A DNA stretch of 64,000 nt from Phoronis australis (taxonomy: Eukaryota; Phoronida; Phoronidae). Positions 1-12,487 of the stretch are shown piece by piece. A program made the translations under genes and the position numbers. Below the pieces are notes generated by a model. It ran no database searches. It was not told the origin of the DNA and saw nothing but the letters and a program-made list of their open reading frames with translations. The stretch covers positions 82,377 to 146,376 of the forward strand of contig NMRA01000588.1 of NCBI GenBank assembly GCA_002633005.1. The letters are read 5' to 3'. The number at the start of each line of letters is the position of its first letter. The first letter of the stretch is position 1.

Positions 1-1046
1 ATCATATTGTCAATCTTTCCACCTGAGACTCAGGTCACTCAGCTTACCGCTCTGAAAGTGATCTCGAATTATTCCTTCGGTCAAATTGGAATGATTTCGA
101 GCTGTTGCTAAGTACCTGTGTGTATTTCACTTGAGGTCTTTCTATTGCCGTCATGACGAGTAGTGATGAGAGTCTCGTTGTCGGACTGCGAGTCAGGCAC
201 TGTCTTCCCGCAACGGATTATATCGTATTGGTGACCTGGTTTGGTTGATCTGTTATCTTATAATAGTCTTGGAGATCTATTGCAACGTGAAGGGCCTGCG
301 GCACACACGCACGCATACACACACACAGAGAGAGAGAGAGAGATACAGCCGTACGCATGTATATGTATATACATGTTAATAAAAACAACGATGGATTTAA
401 ACCGGCTTGATATGTTTCGACGATTATTAAAACACCATCCTCAGAAGCAAAAACAGTGGCCATCTTGCTGATCGAGCCCAACAAGTAATGATACACAGAT
501 ACAGTCAGTTACAGGGGACTAACAATAGACTAATACAATGACAACCTGTGGTACGTGTGCCAGTTGCTTATTGAGATTGGGCTTGCACCAACTGATATTT
601 AGAGCTTCACGAATTTTCAGCTCCCTTGTTGTTTCTGCTTGGTCTATTATAACAAAGACGTTGAAAGAGCATTGCTCATATGAATGGAGCACTGCAGATG
701 AGTATTAATATGTGAGCCTCTGTCACAATTTAGATGTTCCCTCGTCTTTGTTTTCAAATGGCGAACATTTTTGCTAATATAACTGGAGCCACATCCAGCA
801 CAGATGAACTTGTACAGTCAAGTGTCGGTGAATCGCACAAAATCCCATCATTTATACTTTGTAAAGCTGAAATTTAAAGCAAAAGACTCTTACATGTAGT
901 TTGATATGGCACTTTTTAGGGCTGCCTTGTTTAAAGTCATTATCTCAATGGGTTAATTTAGTTCAAAATCTTGAAAGTGTACCAAATTAAGTAATGTGTA
1001 GCATGGTATATTGTTTTCTATTAACAAACTAAATGGATTTTGAAGA
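1..1046. other. No gene recognised; CA/GA microsatellite
   Basis: No exon with convincing splice sites or protein similarity was seen. A short CA-rich tract followed by a GA run lies at about 301-345. The small open frames across it are low-complexity. Confidence 0.5.
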
Positions 1047-1113
1047 ATAATTCTCCAAAATCCACTCGGGCTCTAAATAACGGGGGATAACGACTTCGCC
1101 ATGTAATAATCTA
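1047..1113 (-). repeat. Half copy of the MITE at 3466-3583
   Basis: This stretch matches the reverse complement of about 3466-3532, including the shared core CCACTCGGGCTCTA and the block GGGGATAACGACTTCGCCATG. It holds only one of the two terminal repeats of the full copy, so it is a truncated insertion in opposite orientation. Confidence 0.6.
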
Positions 1114-1337
1114 TATTTATTTTGTGTGGTTGTTTTTAATAGTCATTTTGTTTCTGGTACTTCAGCAAAGCTACCTGTTGTGGTAATAAATTATAGGAAA
1201 ACATTTGTAGATCAGAAAATGTCTTTTCTTTATCACCATATCGTGAAACTGATGCAAAGTACTAACATTTGGATTACAGAACGACAGTCGAATCTCGCTG
1301 TATTTACCCACAATGCCGTAATCACCCATCAGGCACA

Positions 1338-2260
1338 TTAATTCGATGCCTCGTTTTTTGCCAGTGGAGTTTCACACGTTATTTGTTTACGAGTTTGTCT
1401 CGGTAGCATTGCTCTACTGGTCCTTCCAATGCCAACGAAGTACTGCTGTGCTGTGGGCTCCAACTCCGACGTGAGAAAGTTTGATAAACTAAATAAATAC
1501 CAGTGGATGCGTGATCTGAAATTCTCCTTCCCGACATCAGTGAGAGACACGAAAATGTGTCTGATTTCCAAAACGAGGTCACGGGTTTTCTTATCTCCGG
1601 GACAAAGGAAAGTTCTATCGCCGTGATTATAGACAGCGCATTTCGTACGAAATTGGCAGCAAATCGGCACCGGTTTATTATCCGTTTTCTCTTTTAAAAA
1701 GAGAAAACATTCACGCATGGCGATGTTTCAAAGCGTAAAAACATTTTTGTTTCAAAAAACGTGCAATAATGCGCATGTGTGTTTTGATTTTTGATGCCCA
1801 GACACCACAACGTGCGAAGTTTCTCAACAGTTGCCCATGTGTCACTTCGCCGGTAAAATAATCATGTTTATTGATTTTAATTTTCAATTAATAGACAAAA
1901 CACATTTTAAAACGTGACAAAAATTTGCCAAAAAAATTCCGCCAACGGGGACGGTGGTGTAGCTGAGATCGGCGATGGGAAAATATTGTAGTGTTAGGAG
2001 CATGACGCAGCATTTTTCTAATCTCTCAGTCACACAAATATTATCCGCGGAGTTAATAATGTGTTCATCCTGAAACTCCGGCGGAGCAGCAATGACCGCG
2101 GCCAGGCGGCCGAGCTGCGATAGTAGCTTGTACAAATGTTTCAGACCGAAGGAATTTTTTTCGTTTAGTTTACACTTATTATTAATAATAATAATACTAT
2201 TTGGCAACTTAAAAGCTATTTCGCTACCAGTTGGTTATAAGAAATAGGTCGTCGCTCTTT
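1338..2260. mobile_element. Decayed transposon, possibly with a THAP-like finger
   Basis: Two pieces suggest an old DNA transposon. On the + strand, 1429-1626 encodes a peptide beginning MPTKYCCAVGS and reaching FSFPTS. This resembles the start of a THAP zinc finger (Met-Pro, Cys pair, later F-P) with the expected second Cys replaced by Ser. On the - strand, 1884-2207 is open for 107 codons, and its DNA from about 1900 to 2160 matches 39265-39525 on the + strand. The cross-match is visible directly, for example in the shared segment ACACTRCAATATTTTCCCATCG. The THAP reading is tentative, and no terminal repeats were found. Confidence 0.4.
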
Positions 2261-3465
2261 GTTGACCGTCGACCGCTTAACAGTATCGCCCGAGACCACC
2301 TGTATCTTAGTTTTTCCCTGTCCTTTATTTTCAATATTTCTCAAGTTCTTAGAATATTCTGCATAACTGTATAGCAGTTTTACTTAATTATTCTGATATA
2401 TTGCATGTTCGTTTATACTGTTTACCACAGTTAACATACACCCTGTAAAACACGCTTAGCCCAGTCGTTCTCGTTTAATCTCACTTCCGACTAAAGCGGC
2501 AAATCTGAAAGTACTCTAGTATCAATCGGCCCAGTTTGTGACAAGTGAGGATTTTTATAAAACTTTCGCCTACGGATTTCGTTATGATGAACCGTTAGAT
2601 ACAGATAGCTTCATTATAACATGTTCTAACCATCTAAAAGGGTTAAACACGTGTGCTACTTGGTATTTAACGATGTCAAACAAAATGACATATTAAAATA
2701 TTAATTATTTCTTGTCAATAATGAATTTCAGTTAAATCTATTGCTTCTTTCATAAGGTTGGCCTCATAATATTCGCTACCGGGATATGATTCTATATCCG
2801 TCACTAACAGGAACATGCCGTTAACACCACAACGACTAAAGCGTGCTCATCAACTCTCTTCATTGGTAGCGATGACCTTAAAACGGCACATGTACACTAT
2901 ACACACTGCCTGTGACTTGAGTTTAAGAAATAGAATCCCATCACGGCAGGGTACGAGTAAAAAGCCAATTCGATTTTGTTTTTAGCCAGGTAATTAGGGC
3001 GAAATACAGCTTCATTATTATCAATATTGACACGTGGTCATTGTTTACATATTACTGTCCGGAGAAAAAATAGGATGTTCTACTGTTGTTGAAATGAATC
3101 AATTTGAAAATGGACCTGGAGATTTTTACAAATACATTATGCCAATGAACAAATTGGAAACAGTTTGTACAGAGCCTCAGGATATTTGGTGAACATTTCA
3201 CCTAAAAATTGACAAAACGTGTAAGTATATTTTCAGTAAAAATACGTGTATGACTGGTTCCCTCCCCGCACAATAGATGGAGCAACTTCTAAATTACTGA
3301 TCTCTTGTAAGAAAATCGAGGCTATGTGCCATGTCAGTATTTTGTCTCTCTTTTCTATTCCAATTTTCGGAAAGGAGGCTTTTTAAAGTGAGCGATTTTG
3401 TACGTCTGCTACGTGTACCTCAGTACTTTGCACGGCGATTACTGACTGGTCCAAACGCATACATA
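2261..3465. other. No feature recognised
   Basis: AT-rich sequence without long open frames, splice-bounded exons or repeats that I could match elsewhere in the window. Confidence 0.4.
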
Positions 3466-3583
3466 TAGATTAATACATGGCGAAGTCGTTATCCCCTGTT
3501 ATCTAGAGCCCGAGTGGATTTTGGAGAATTATCGCCCGAGGGGCATTAGCGGGGGATAACGACTGAGAACATGTAATAATCTA
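3466..3583. mobile_element. 118-bp MITE with ~31-bp inverted ends
   Basis: The left end starts TAGATTAATACATGG and runs on through AGTCGTTATCCCC. The reverse complement of the right end starts TAGATTATTACATG and contains the same AGTCGTTATCCCC. The element is therefore almost entirely terminal inverted repeat around a short core. A half copy lies at 1047-1113. A flanking TA is possible, but a target-site duplication cannot be assigned with certainty. Confidence 0.65.
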
Positions 3584-4096
3584 TTTATACCACATACTGA
3601 ACGAGAAACATTGCAATGAATCGATCTACCTTTCTCGACTCGCCTCGGCTTTGTAACTACTTTCTATGTCAGAGGCCCGGGGTCGAAGGTCGTGACCTTT
3701 TAAGAAAAACCGAGCTATTTTTGTCAAATAATGATTTTACTCAAAACCAATTGAAAAATAAAACAAAATATAAGTAAAGTGAATCTATAAATTAAGGTTT
3801 AGCAACTATTATAGCTTACTACACATTTTATCACGCTAAGCTTCGACCGGGAAAATATCGTCTGCTAAAGTAGGTTACCACTAGTAACTGAATATAATGC
3901 TCAAGTCAAAGGATCCCGACGACACTATACCCGCTTTAAAATTGGAGATCGGTAATTTACAAGTGAGAGAACACGAGAGAAGAATTTCACTGAATTAAAA
4001 TATCGTTTTTATGGAAATTATGCGCCTTATTTTTCATAGCATATAAATGTCGGTGCAATGCCCTTTGCTGAACATGCGATTGTTGCGCGTGCTCAT
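3584..4096. other. No feature recognised
   Basis: No coding or repeat signal could be supported between the small MITE and the TTAA element. Confidence 0.4.
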
Positions 4097-5252
4097 TTAA
4101 AGGAGAATGCCACCCAAAAACAACCTATTTTGTATCAATTTAGATCGAGTAGTTCTACTCGAAAACGGCACGTTCGGTTGCGCTACCTGACACGTGACGG
4201 CAGACGGAGGTGTTGAAATTATCCAATGACGTAATTGTTTTCAAACGCAGTATGTTCTGCAGTTCAAAACACGGGTTAGTGGAGTCGGCTTATCGCTTGA
4301 ATTCATCGTTTAACACCAATAAATCATCAAACTTCGATGTAAAACCCTTAAAAATACACTGAGTTCTTGTAAAAACGTGTTAAAGATTCCCCTAACATGT
4401 GACCATAGCATATAAAATCGAGTAATTGTCTCAGAACAGCTTTCTGTCAGCCAACACTGAATTAGCATGCGCTCGGTGCCCAGTCAATTACCTTTGTTGC
4501 CGGCATCAAAAGCCGGTAAGGCAGTGGTTTATTCATTGCTGGCTTCTTAAAACATTTGCACTCACGAGCACTCCAAGACATTACAAATTGTATCTAATGA
4601 GACAGACTTCGTTTCAGTTTTATATAAACAGGATGAGAACAATTCATTTTGAAACAGAACGAAGAATAATAAACGTCTACATGGCAACTCGCCCGGCGCC
4701 AATCCCGACTTAGTCAAGAGCTCATCCGACGAAGACTTCACGGGTAGGATCGATCGTTAGGTTTCACAGGATATCAGTTCGAACCGGAATACACTGATCA
4801 AGAGAGACGAGGCGCCGTGAACACTGATGCACAGGCAACGTAACGGGTGGATAGGCCTTTGGTAAGTCGGAATTCGTCAGAGAAATCACTGTCAACGAAA
4901 TGCCGGCCACAGACATGGAGATGTTTCACGGCCTCATACTTGCTATTAACAGCGTACCTTCCATTCTTCACTACCGCGAGCCACTTCTTAAGCATTTCGG
5001 GCTCTCGAGGAAGTCGAAAAAACGACATACCCGCTTTCTTCGCAGCTTCATATAGTTCGGACAAGCGGGAACGATGCACCGCATTCACTCTGAAGACTAA
5101 CCAATGACGTCGCTGCGTCGTTTCTCACCTTCCTCACAGGTTATCACGACACCTCTCGGCAAGGTGAGGTCTACCGTATAAGAGGCGATGCAGATATAGA
5201 CCGATTAAGACGGTAAAAAAGACTAATTAAATCGGGTGGCATTCTCCTTTAA
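4097..5252. mobile_element. Kolobok-like TTAA transposon, copy A
   Basis: The element is bounded by TTAA on both sides (4097-4100 and 5249-5252). Its ends are inverted repeats, AGGAGAATGCCACCC at the left and its complement at the right. It carries a THAP-domain fragment on the - strand. TTAA target duplications, purine-start ends and an associated THAP domain are characteristic of the Kolobok superfamily. At about 1.15 kb it is shorter than copies C and D, which contain an extra internal segment, so this copy is non-autonomous. Copies B to E lie at 38084, 39653, 42300 and 47452. Confidence 0.75.
4798..5088 (-). pseudogene. THAP-domain fragment inside the TTAA element
   Basis: The 96-codon frame contains the C-terminal half of a THAP zinc finger: a FFRLPREPEMLKKWL-type block (Phe, Pro and Trp of the fold), then CGRHF supplying the Cys-x2-His zinc ligands. 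The N-terminal Cys pair is not in this frame, so the finger as read is incomplete. An upstream exon or a decayed start may have held it. THAP domains are sequence-specific DNA binders found in several eukaryotic DNA transposases. Copies B and C carry the same region with frameshifts and stops. I treat it as a relic of the element's own protein, not a host gene. Confidence 0.65.
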
Positions 5253-5282
5253 GTATTTTATTTTCATGTTCGATGACGTCAG

Positions 5283-5460
5283 CCGCTGAGTGGTGTAGTG
5301 GTAAAGTCGGCGACTCGAAACTCTTGAGGCCCGGTTTCGAATCCGGCCTCGGTTTCCCGCCAAAATGTTATCTCACTAGTGACATAACTTTATGGGTCAT
5401 TACACGGTTGTATGTGCCATTCGAGGCTAATATTGTGGTATAAATGCGCTTATGAAACGA
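5283..5460 (+). mobile_element. tRNA-derived SINE head
   Basis: An A-box-like TGGTGTAGTGG at 5291-5301 and a B-box-like GGTTTCGAATCC at 5333-5344 have the spacing of a pol III internal promoter. The rest does not fold into a clean tRNA cloverleaf, and unrelated sequence follows, as expected for a tRNA-derived SINE. The 3' limit is a guess. A degenerate tRNA pseudogene is the alternative. Confidence 0.55.
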
Positions 5461-5639
5461 CAATTTTGATGTGTATTTTTATACCTCATATTGCTAACAG
5501 TATTGCTGTTGGGCAGTGTCGTTGCGTTAGAATCTGAATGCAATGAGTATTATCCAATGCAAAAAGCGTGATTGCGACAAAAACTTAATTCACCTGTTGG
5601 CCCTAATTAAAGTGGCATTATCGGCGAGAAAGGTTTTTT

Positions 5640-5712
5640 TTTTATAATAGCCTCGTCGCTGATTCGAACCCTGTACCATCACAGTTAAACGCTCTGCCGA
5701 CCAACCTAAATC
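5640..5712 (-). mobile_element. Second tRNA-like SINE head or tRNA relic
   Basis: On the - strand an A-box-like TTGGTCGGCAGAGCG (about 5690-5704) precedes a perfect B box GGTTCGAATCA (5660-5670). A T-run at 5631-5641 on the + strand becomes an A-rich stretch after the B box on the - strand. The sequence differs from the SINE at 5283, so this is a separate insertion. Confidence 0.5.
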
Positions 5713-5926
5713 ATACCGCAAATTTTGAGCATAGTTAACTAATTGATTTCATATCAAATAAACACAGAAAAACCATAAACCACTGAAATCGAACCACACG
5801 AGCACTCTATTTTGAAATATTCCTGAATTTGAAACAAGTACAGCCGCCTTCTAAAAACACTTATGCTGATACTTAGTTGCGTATATGGTAGCTAGTGTGC
5901 GCCCCTAGTTTTGTTGTTGTATATTA

Positions 5927-6003
5927 AGACCTTTATAGGTAAGATCTTTATAGGTAAGACCTGTATAGGTAAGACCTGTACATTTAAAATCTTCATAGGT
6001 AAA
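5927..6003. repeat. Short minisatellite, ~16-bp unit, 4-5 copies
   Basis: The unit AAGACCTTTATAGGT recurs with small changes (AAGATCTTTATAGGT, AAGACCTGTATAGGT). It gives a repetitive LPIQVLPIK-type reading on the - strand that is not a gene. Confidence 0.75.
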
Positions 6004-7796
6004 CTTATGAAGAAGACAGAAGTGTCAGTGTAGCAATTAAGTTTGGCCCAATGAAAAATAACCCCAGTGACTATTTTTACGAGTGGTTGGCAAGGCACTT
6101 ACAATTCCAAAGTCAAGTCAGTAGCGCGGACCACCCTCACTCCTCACTCCTTGGTCGTTGCTAATTACGATAACGTACGACAACACGTAACAGATCGTTT
6201 CTCGGATTATTGCAGTCTGGGGCAGAGGAAAACAATGCCACCACCTCCCAACCTGTGAAACCATTTCCTCCCTTCGTCATGATATGGGAGGACGACTAAG
6301 TCGAAAACGATCGAACTTGATAAAAATTAGACTTTGCAAACACGGGGGTAAACTCGGAAAAAGGATAAATTTCAAGGTGCATTAAATAAAGCACCCTTCT
6401 GTAGAGGTTTGCCCTTGAAACACTTGAGCATCGTTTGTAGGATTTCAAAATTACATAACATAACCTTATCGCACGCCGGACAGCTTCTTTAGATATTCTA
6501 TTGGGTCTGAAATAGTTCAAGACGAGATCAGATGTCAAAGTCCTTTACATCTAAAGTTGCAAAATATAAATTAGAGATCTTGTAGTTAGAAAAAGGACTA
6601 GGCTTTTGTACTCCCAACGTAAGCCTATTTGTTTGAAATTTGTCCGAAAAGTCACCCATCACGTGACTTTCCGTGGGATATCCCCGAGCGGAAAGACTCG
6701 TAGGCTAAATAGGTCAATTTGCTGTGACCTATATATCCAACAGGTAAGCAGCAGGTACAGGTAAGATTATTCACTTACTCGGAATCTTTTTACTATGTCG
6801 TGTCTTATCAACACCTCAATTCCTTCGTCAGTGACAAATCGGGGTGCCGCTTACCTGTAGTTACCTGACGTAGATACAAGCATTTGTACCATGTTGTACT
6901 AAATTATTCTTGCATGCTGACAATATAAACAGGAGACGCAATATATCGAGACTTGTGTTGCTTGCGAGGTGTATGTTGCCGAGTTTCTCAAGTTTCTTTG
7001 CTCATACTCCTTTGAGTTTGGTTTTGTTGTAGAAATCACAAAAAGTAGTGTCCTTGAATTCTATTTGGATTCGGTCCTTCACCATAAGTTGACAAGTTTT
7101 ACTTTATCAAGGAGTGGTGTCATAAGCTACAGTGCTAGGCCTAACGTTTTCAATTAGATGATACACTGTAAGTGCGATTGGTGACCTAGGTTGCCATCGA
7201 CTTGCTGTTATTAGTTATAGATTGTTCGGCGTGCCCCAGCATTAGTAACTCACGGATCCGTACATTATTGTTTACGGCTAGTAGCCTACACTGTTTTTGT
7301 GTGCTTTTCTATTTGTAAGATCCGGCTGTTACAAAGGACTTGTTCCGCCTGGTTCTGGTTATCGACATGTGCTTTTCGCGCCCGGTGTAAATTGAAATTT
7401 GTATTCAGTTAATTGTATACGCTGTATATCTCTGCAGATGTGCACAGTGGTTTTGTGGTATCAAGATCACGGGACTTTTTTCCGTGACCACTTCAGCCAC
7501 CATTGCGGGTACCTCGAAGGTTTGCATCGTCTTGTAACGCCATGATAGTGCTCAGCAAGTAAATAATCATATTTAAAGCTGCACTTCGACAGGTTTATCT
7601 GATTAAAAACGAAAATTGGATTAATCCGTTCACTCTGGTAAAATGTTCTTTATCGCGATGGGATTCTGTTCCCGGCATCCAACAAGAACATCGAAGCCCG
7701 TTCAGCTGCACAAGAAAACCCATCAGGGTAAATGATGTAGGATACGCATTGTCTAATTAAGTTGCAGGCCAACTCAGCAATAAATCAAAGCGCTTC
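6004..7796. other. No gene recognised
   Basis: Several 60-80-codon frames occur on both strands, but none shows domain similarity or a convincing exon context. Confidence 0.4.
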
Positions 7797-8361
7797 GATA
7801 AAGATCTCGCTGGTTCCCCACGTGCCTGGCCAGCATGCAGGTGTCACGCAGTGGCACGCGCTTTAGCATTAGTTGATGTAACCTCAGCAGTCATTGGTTA
7901 GCCGTTACAACACCGTGAAAAAATATCGGACTGTGAACGATTTTTAGCCCTGCCGTGCAAGTGGCGTCGCAGCAACTATTTCGTTTCTGTAGTGATGTTT
8001 AATAGCCGCGTGCTTGAAGCCCTCTGGCCGATTTAACCGGTGTGTTATTCATACTGTGTGAATTCAGGACAGTATCGTAAACAAAAGTCATCGCCAGTAG
8101 AAGATGCACTCCGAAAAGGCGCATCCACAATTTCTACGATTCCCATTTCCTAAACATAAATTGTAAGCACCTATTTGTCTGTACAACAGACCACAATTAC
8201 AATTCAGTCTATAAGTCATGTCAAAGCGTTGCCTGTTGAGAATTCGACTAGCCAATCAGAAACCCTGGTGTAAAAAAAATCCCGAGGAAAATTAAGTGAT
8301 ACCTGCGTGCTGGCTGCCGCGACCACCTAGCGGCACGCAGGGAACCAGCGAGAGATAAAGA
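7797..8361. repeat. Inverted-repeat-bounded segment (~565 bp)
   Basis: The left arm (7797-7847) carries CTCGCTGGTTCCC followed by a GTGCCTGGCCAGCATGCAGGT-like block. The right arm (8296-8361) carries the same blocks in reverse complement, with some substitutions and a short insertion. This looks like a foldback or non-autonomous DNA element. No target-site duplication was identified. Confidence 0.45.
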
Positions 8362-8530
8362 TTTGACTGGGGCGAAATGCAGCTTCAATTAATGGGGCTA
8401 TTCGGAGAATTTTCCTCGCGGTGTCGCTGCTGTACTAGTGGTGATTGAATTGTGCATGCGTCACTGTCTGCATGTAAACAACTGGTAAAAGATGGAATTG
8501 TTTACGTCGTCGCGCTAAGCCTTATTACAG

Positions 8531-9388
8531 CTATTTTCTGTGGTGCAAGTCTTCGACAAGTGGCCACAAATTCCCAAAAGACCTAAGGTTACTATATTCG
8601 TGGACAATTGCGGTCAAAAGGGTCAACCAACTGACAAAAAGTGTGTGGATGCTGAAGCCCCTTGTGTACTCTATGCATTTCCATTTACTTGGTAAGTTTT
8701 TAGAAATCAGTTTCTATCGACATCGTTCGGTGATGTTATCCCCACCAGTTACCCCACTGAATAACGGGTTTATTGAGTGGAGCTAAGTGTTTCTTTTCGG
8801 AAACTCACCCGGGACTCGGATGCCGGGTAGGCTAGCAGCCCAATCATATTCATATTGTCCTGTGTGGGATTGCGCCCAATATAAGAGGTGTATGGTACGT
8901 GACGCTCAGAGGTCAAGGGTGACTTTTTCACAGCAGTTTCTCTTCAAAGCTATGCTGTGTCCAATAAACTTCTCTAGATGAATGACTTTCCTTATTTTAT
9001 AGCAGAAACCACCCCCAGGACTACCAGATTAGTTACCGAATTAACATGAATAAGCCTTAATTCAGTAAATGTTGTAACATTGCATTGCAATAAAAATTTA
9101 CTCATAGAATGAATTTTGCTTGTTGAGATCAGAAGCACATTTTAAGTGTCATGAAAAATGCACAGTGTTAAATCACTTTTAGCCTTTTTCACATATTTTA
9201 ATTCAGATATTAAATAAGACTTGGGTACAAAGATTGTAAGTTTCTACATATAAACATGAAAATGAAACGTCAAGTATGTTCTGCCTTACAGAAGTAGTTT
9301 GTCTTGTGTTTTCTTTTATAATTTGCTAATATTTCTCCCACTATTCTGTTACAGGAGAGAGAGAAAACAACTGAAACCAACCGCCTGA
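8531..9388 (+). CDS. Candidate two-exon gene end, unknown function
   Basis: An open stretch 8531-8691 (…VFDKWPQIPKRPK…VDNCGQKG…) ends in a strong donor, TTG|GTAAGT. A strong acceptor with a pyrimidine tract (TTCTCCCACTATTCTGTTACAG) precedes 9355. Joining them keeps the frame, makes Trp across the junction, and reaches a stop at 9388. An in-frame stop lies just upstream at 8516, so an earlier exon would have to join near the AG at 8529-8530. The fragment is Lys- and Pro-rich with several Cys; I recognise no family. It may be a terminal exon pair, a lncRNA or chance. Confidence 0.25.
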
Positions 9389-12300
9389 CCATCTATTTTA
9401 CCTTTGGACAACGTGAAAAGCAATCCTTCAGCAATAACCTGAGAGAAATGAACCTAATTCAGAAATTCAGCACTTGATATGCCCGATTATGGACTCCATT
9501 GCAATGTTGTTTCTTTGTATGTATGTATGTGCTTGTTCAGTTTGTCATTTTGTTTTTAAATACACTGATAATTATTTATTCTGGAATCTTGTGCATAGCA
9601 GATACTTATCCAGGTAGCTAGTCCAATTGAAAACATAGTATTACTTTTCTTGCATGTGGAACTTTTGTTCATAGACAAGTTAACACAAACCATAAAATTG
9701 TTCAAAGGCCTTTTTGAAAAATTTCTAAAATAATAACACGCACAAACAAATCAAATGCAAACAAAGGGAGTACTTCATTTTGATCGCTAGACATTTCTAT
9801 AGGTCAACAGGAAAATGACAATTTGCAAGCGTATTCGGTAATCACTTCAGCTTTATCAAGAATAAGCACAACTGCACTGTATGGGGCTTTAAAATTTAAG
9901 AAATATTGTGGTTTCAATAATTAGTGACAAACTTGCCTGTTGATTAAAATATATTTGATCATCAAAGTGTAACATTATCGGGCTTTCTACTGACAATAAG
10001 ACAATCGATGCAGTCACTGAATATCATTTCCCCATAACGTGTACGAAATTGAAAAGATTTTACCATTAGTATAAAGCCTTTCTTCTGAAAGGAAAAGTTA
10101 ATGTCACTCAGTGAGAAAGGACAGGTATTTATACCAGATGCTTTTGGTTTTCGTTTCACTGGGATCTAGTTTCAATGGCCTATAGGAGAGCTTGTAAAAA
10201 GGTCCAGTTTCGGCATGTGACTTTCTTTCACGTAACCTCATTCAGCCTCAATAACATCCACAATTAGACCTTGAAGGTAAACACAACAGCATATCACTTG
10301 AATCGTTTTGTGCACAAAATCGGACCCTGAACTAGACCAGAGTGTAACTAGGTCTTCTTTAGCTTCAGTCCCTCATGTTTCTTCCAGGAAAGGAATAAGC
10401 TATTGTCCACACACGACTCATTGCCTATTAAAGGGCATCCTCACCAACAAGGCTCACTTGTGTCGCAGTCAGATATATTTCCTCTTCTTACACAAACAAT
10501 CCACTGGCACATTGTCTTATGGTAACTTAGTACTGCAATTCACATCCAGGGCCACTGACTTCTACATTGTGCCACACTGCTGGTGTGTGGAAGTGCTGTG
10601 GGAAGAGAACGGAGTAACAAAGGGCTATGTTGCGGTTTGAAGTGGCCTTAAAATATTACTGTACCTGGAACAATTATTGAAATAGGAATAATTAAGTACT
10701 CCAGGTTGGGTCAAAAATGCTAACCCTGTTTTTCAAAAATATGAAATGGTGACTGCTCTACAATTTCACATAAAGTTAAATAATTACTATTTTCAGAAAC
10801 CAAGGTTGTTTATAATAAGTGTTGCATAAAACTGCGTCTTTATTTTTCATTCGTAGCCATAACAGTTCTTTAAACGCATCACTTGCCTGCAAAACATACA
10901 AGTTTTTTGCGACAACTTCAAACCTTTTTTACCCATTTTCAAGCATTTTCATTTTTGATACTTTCAGCAATTTTAAACTCCGATTACAGATTCATGGGTC
11001 TGTCAAGCATACTTCTAGTCTAAGGCTGAGGGAACCGTTTCTCAGACTTTTTATTTTTCTTCTAACAGAAGATACGAAGACTTGGGTCATTTAAAAATGA
11101 TCGATAATCTTTCTGTTGTTTAACAATAATTACAAATCGTAAGGCACCATCAAAAATGCAATATTCACAAAAATGGTAGTCATTCGAATTTGTAAGCGAC
11201 TTGCAACATTTCAGTCACTAAGAATTCAGAAAATGTAATATATTTTATGGGTTTACAATTGATAGCAAAACAGTTTCATGAAATAAACTTGAAGGAACTT
11301 CAAGCCGGTTAAGAATTACCTTACCATGCTCTTTCCCCCAGGTATGTATTACCTGTTACTTCCACACATTCAGTTTCACCAAATTTTACAACCCCAACCC
11401 CCATGCCAATCCCTCGTTAAGGACCTGAATAAGTAAATTTAACAAAATGACTTACATATCTTTCTTTAAAAATAGCTGTTCCTTTACAATGGCTTTGTTC
11501 GTTGTCTCCGATATAGAAAGTAGGCTTTGACAACAGATCTGCACTGGATGGGAATTACGATCTTGCTGAGGTACAGAAATCAATTTTTGTCAATTCAGGT
11601 ACGGTGCAGCCCTAAAACCTAAAAACCAAAGGTCACGTGAAAACAGACATGATAGATTTCCTATTTCAACGTGTAATAGATTTCTGGAAGACATATGATA
11701 GGGAGTAAAGAAATAGTCTAATGTAATGCATATTTATCACGTACCCTTTGCCATAGCAATATTAAGTTGAAAGCATAAACATTCAGGATAGATTGATGTA
11801 ACTGTCACTGATAAACCTGTTAGAAATCATTCCGAACAATAATAATGCTTTGATGTACGAAAAGATCCCGAGTTTTACGTCAAGTATCGTAACACGCATC
11901 ACAACAAACAATTGAAGATTAACCCAACTGGCCACTGCCGCGAAGTCGACATCGGCGAGTACCTCAGTTAACAGGCATCAGTAGAATAAACATGGAATAA
12001 TCGATAAAATAATCACAAAACTTATCTTTGTATAAGATCGTGCTTACTTCCTCTCATAGAAGCACCCTTCTTACGCAATCTCAGATTCCATTGGCACGGC
12101 TGCTAGCCATTTCACCACTAATACACGCGAGCCCTCAAGTTATGCTAAATTTTCCGAATAGCCCCATGAAGGGTTCATTTACTTGTCTTGAATTCGTTTG
12201 TCTACTGATACCATTTCCATTCGTTCGCGTCGTGACAACAGGCAGCGCCCACGCATACAATATCGAAGATCGATCTACTACTCGGTCAAACTCTTATAGT

Positions 12301-12487
12301 GCGACAGTCGCTGCCTAAGAGACAACCAGTGCCAGATCACTTAGTTATAATTACTGTCGGTATTCGTCAGAACATAGCTTGATAGCGAGTGCAGATCGAG
12401 GAGCGTTCATAACACTGCAAATCTACGTATACGTCGCTCTTCGTTGCAACCTTTTAATACGTGGAGTATCTGTCTATAGTTTTCAGA
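9389..12487. other. Upstream region of the esterase gene; no gene seen
   Basis: AT-rich sequence with scattered open frames of up to 110 codons that lack domain features. The promoter and any 5' UTR of the esterase gene should lie towards the right end. No TATA-box position could be assigned with confidence. Confidence 0.4.

Noticed and set aside
10308-10640. 110-codon + strand frame upstream of the esterase gene
   Set aside because: Composition is not protein-like and no domain is recognisable; it is not joined to the esterase exons.
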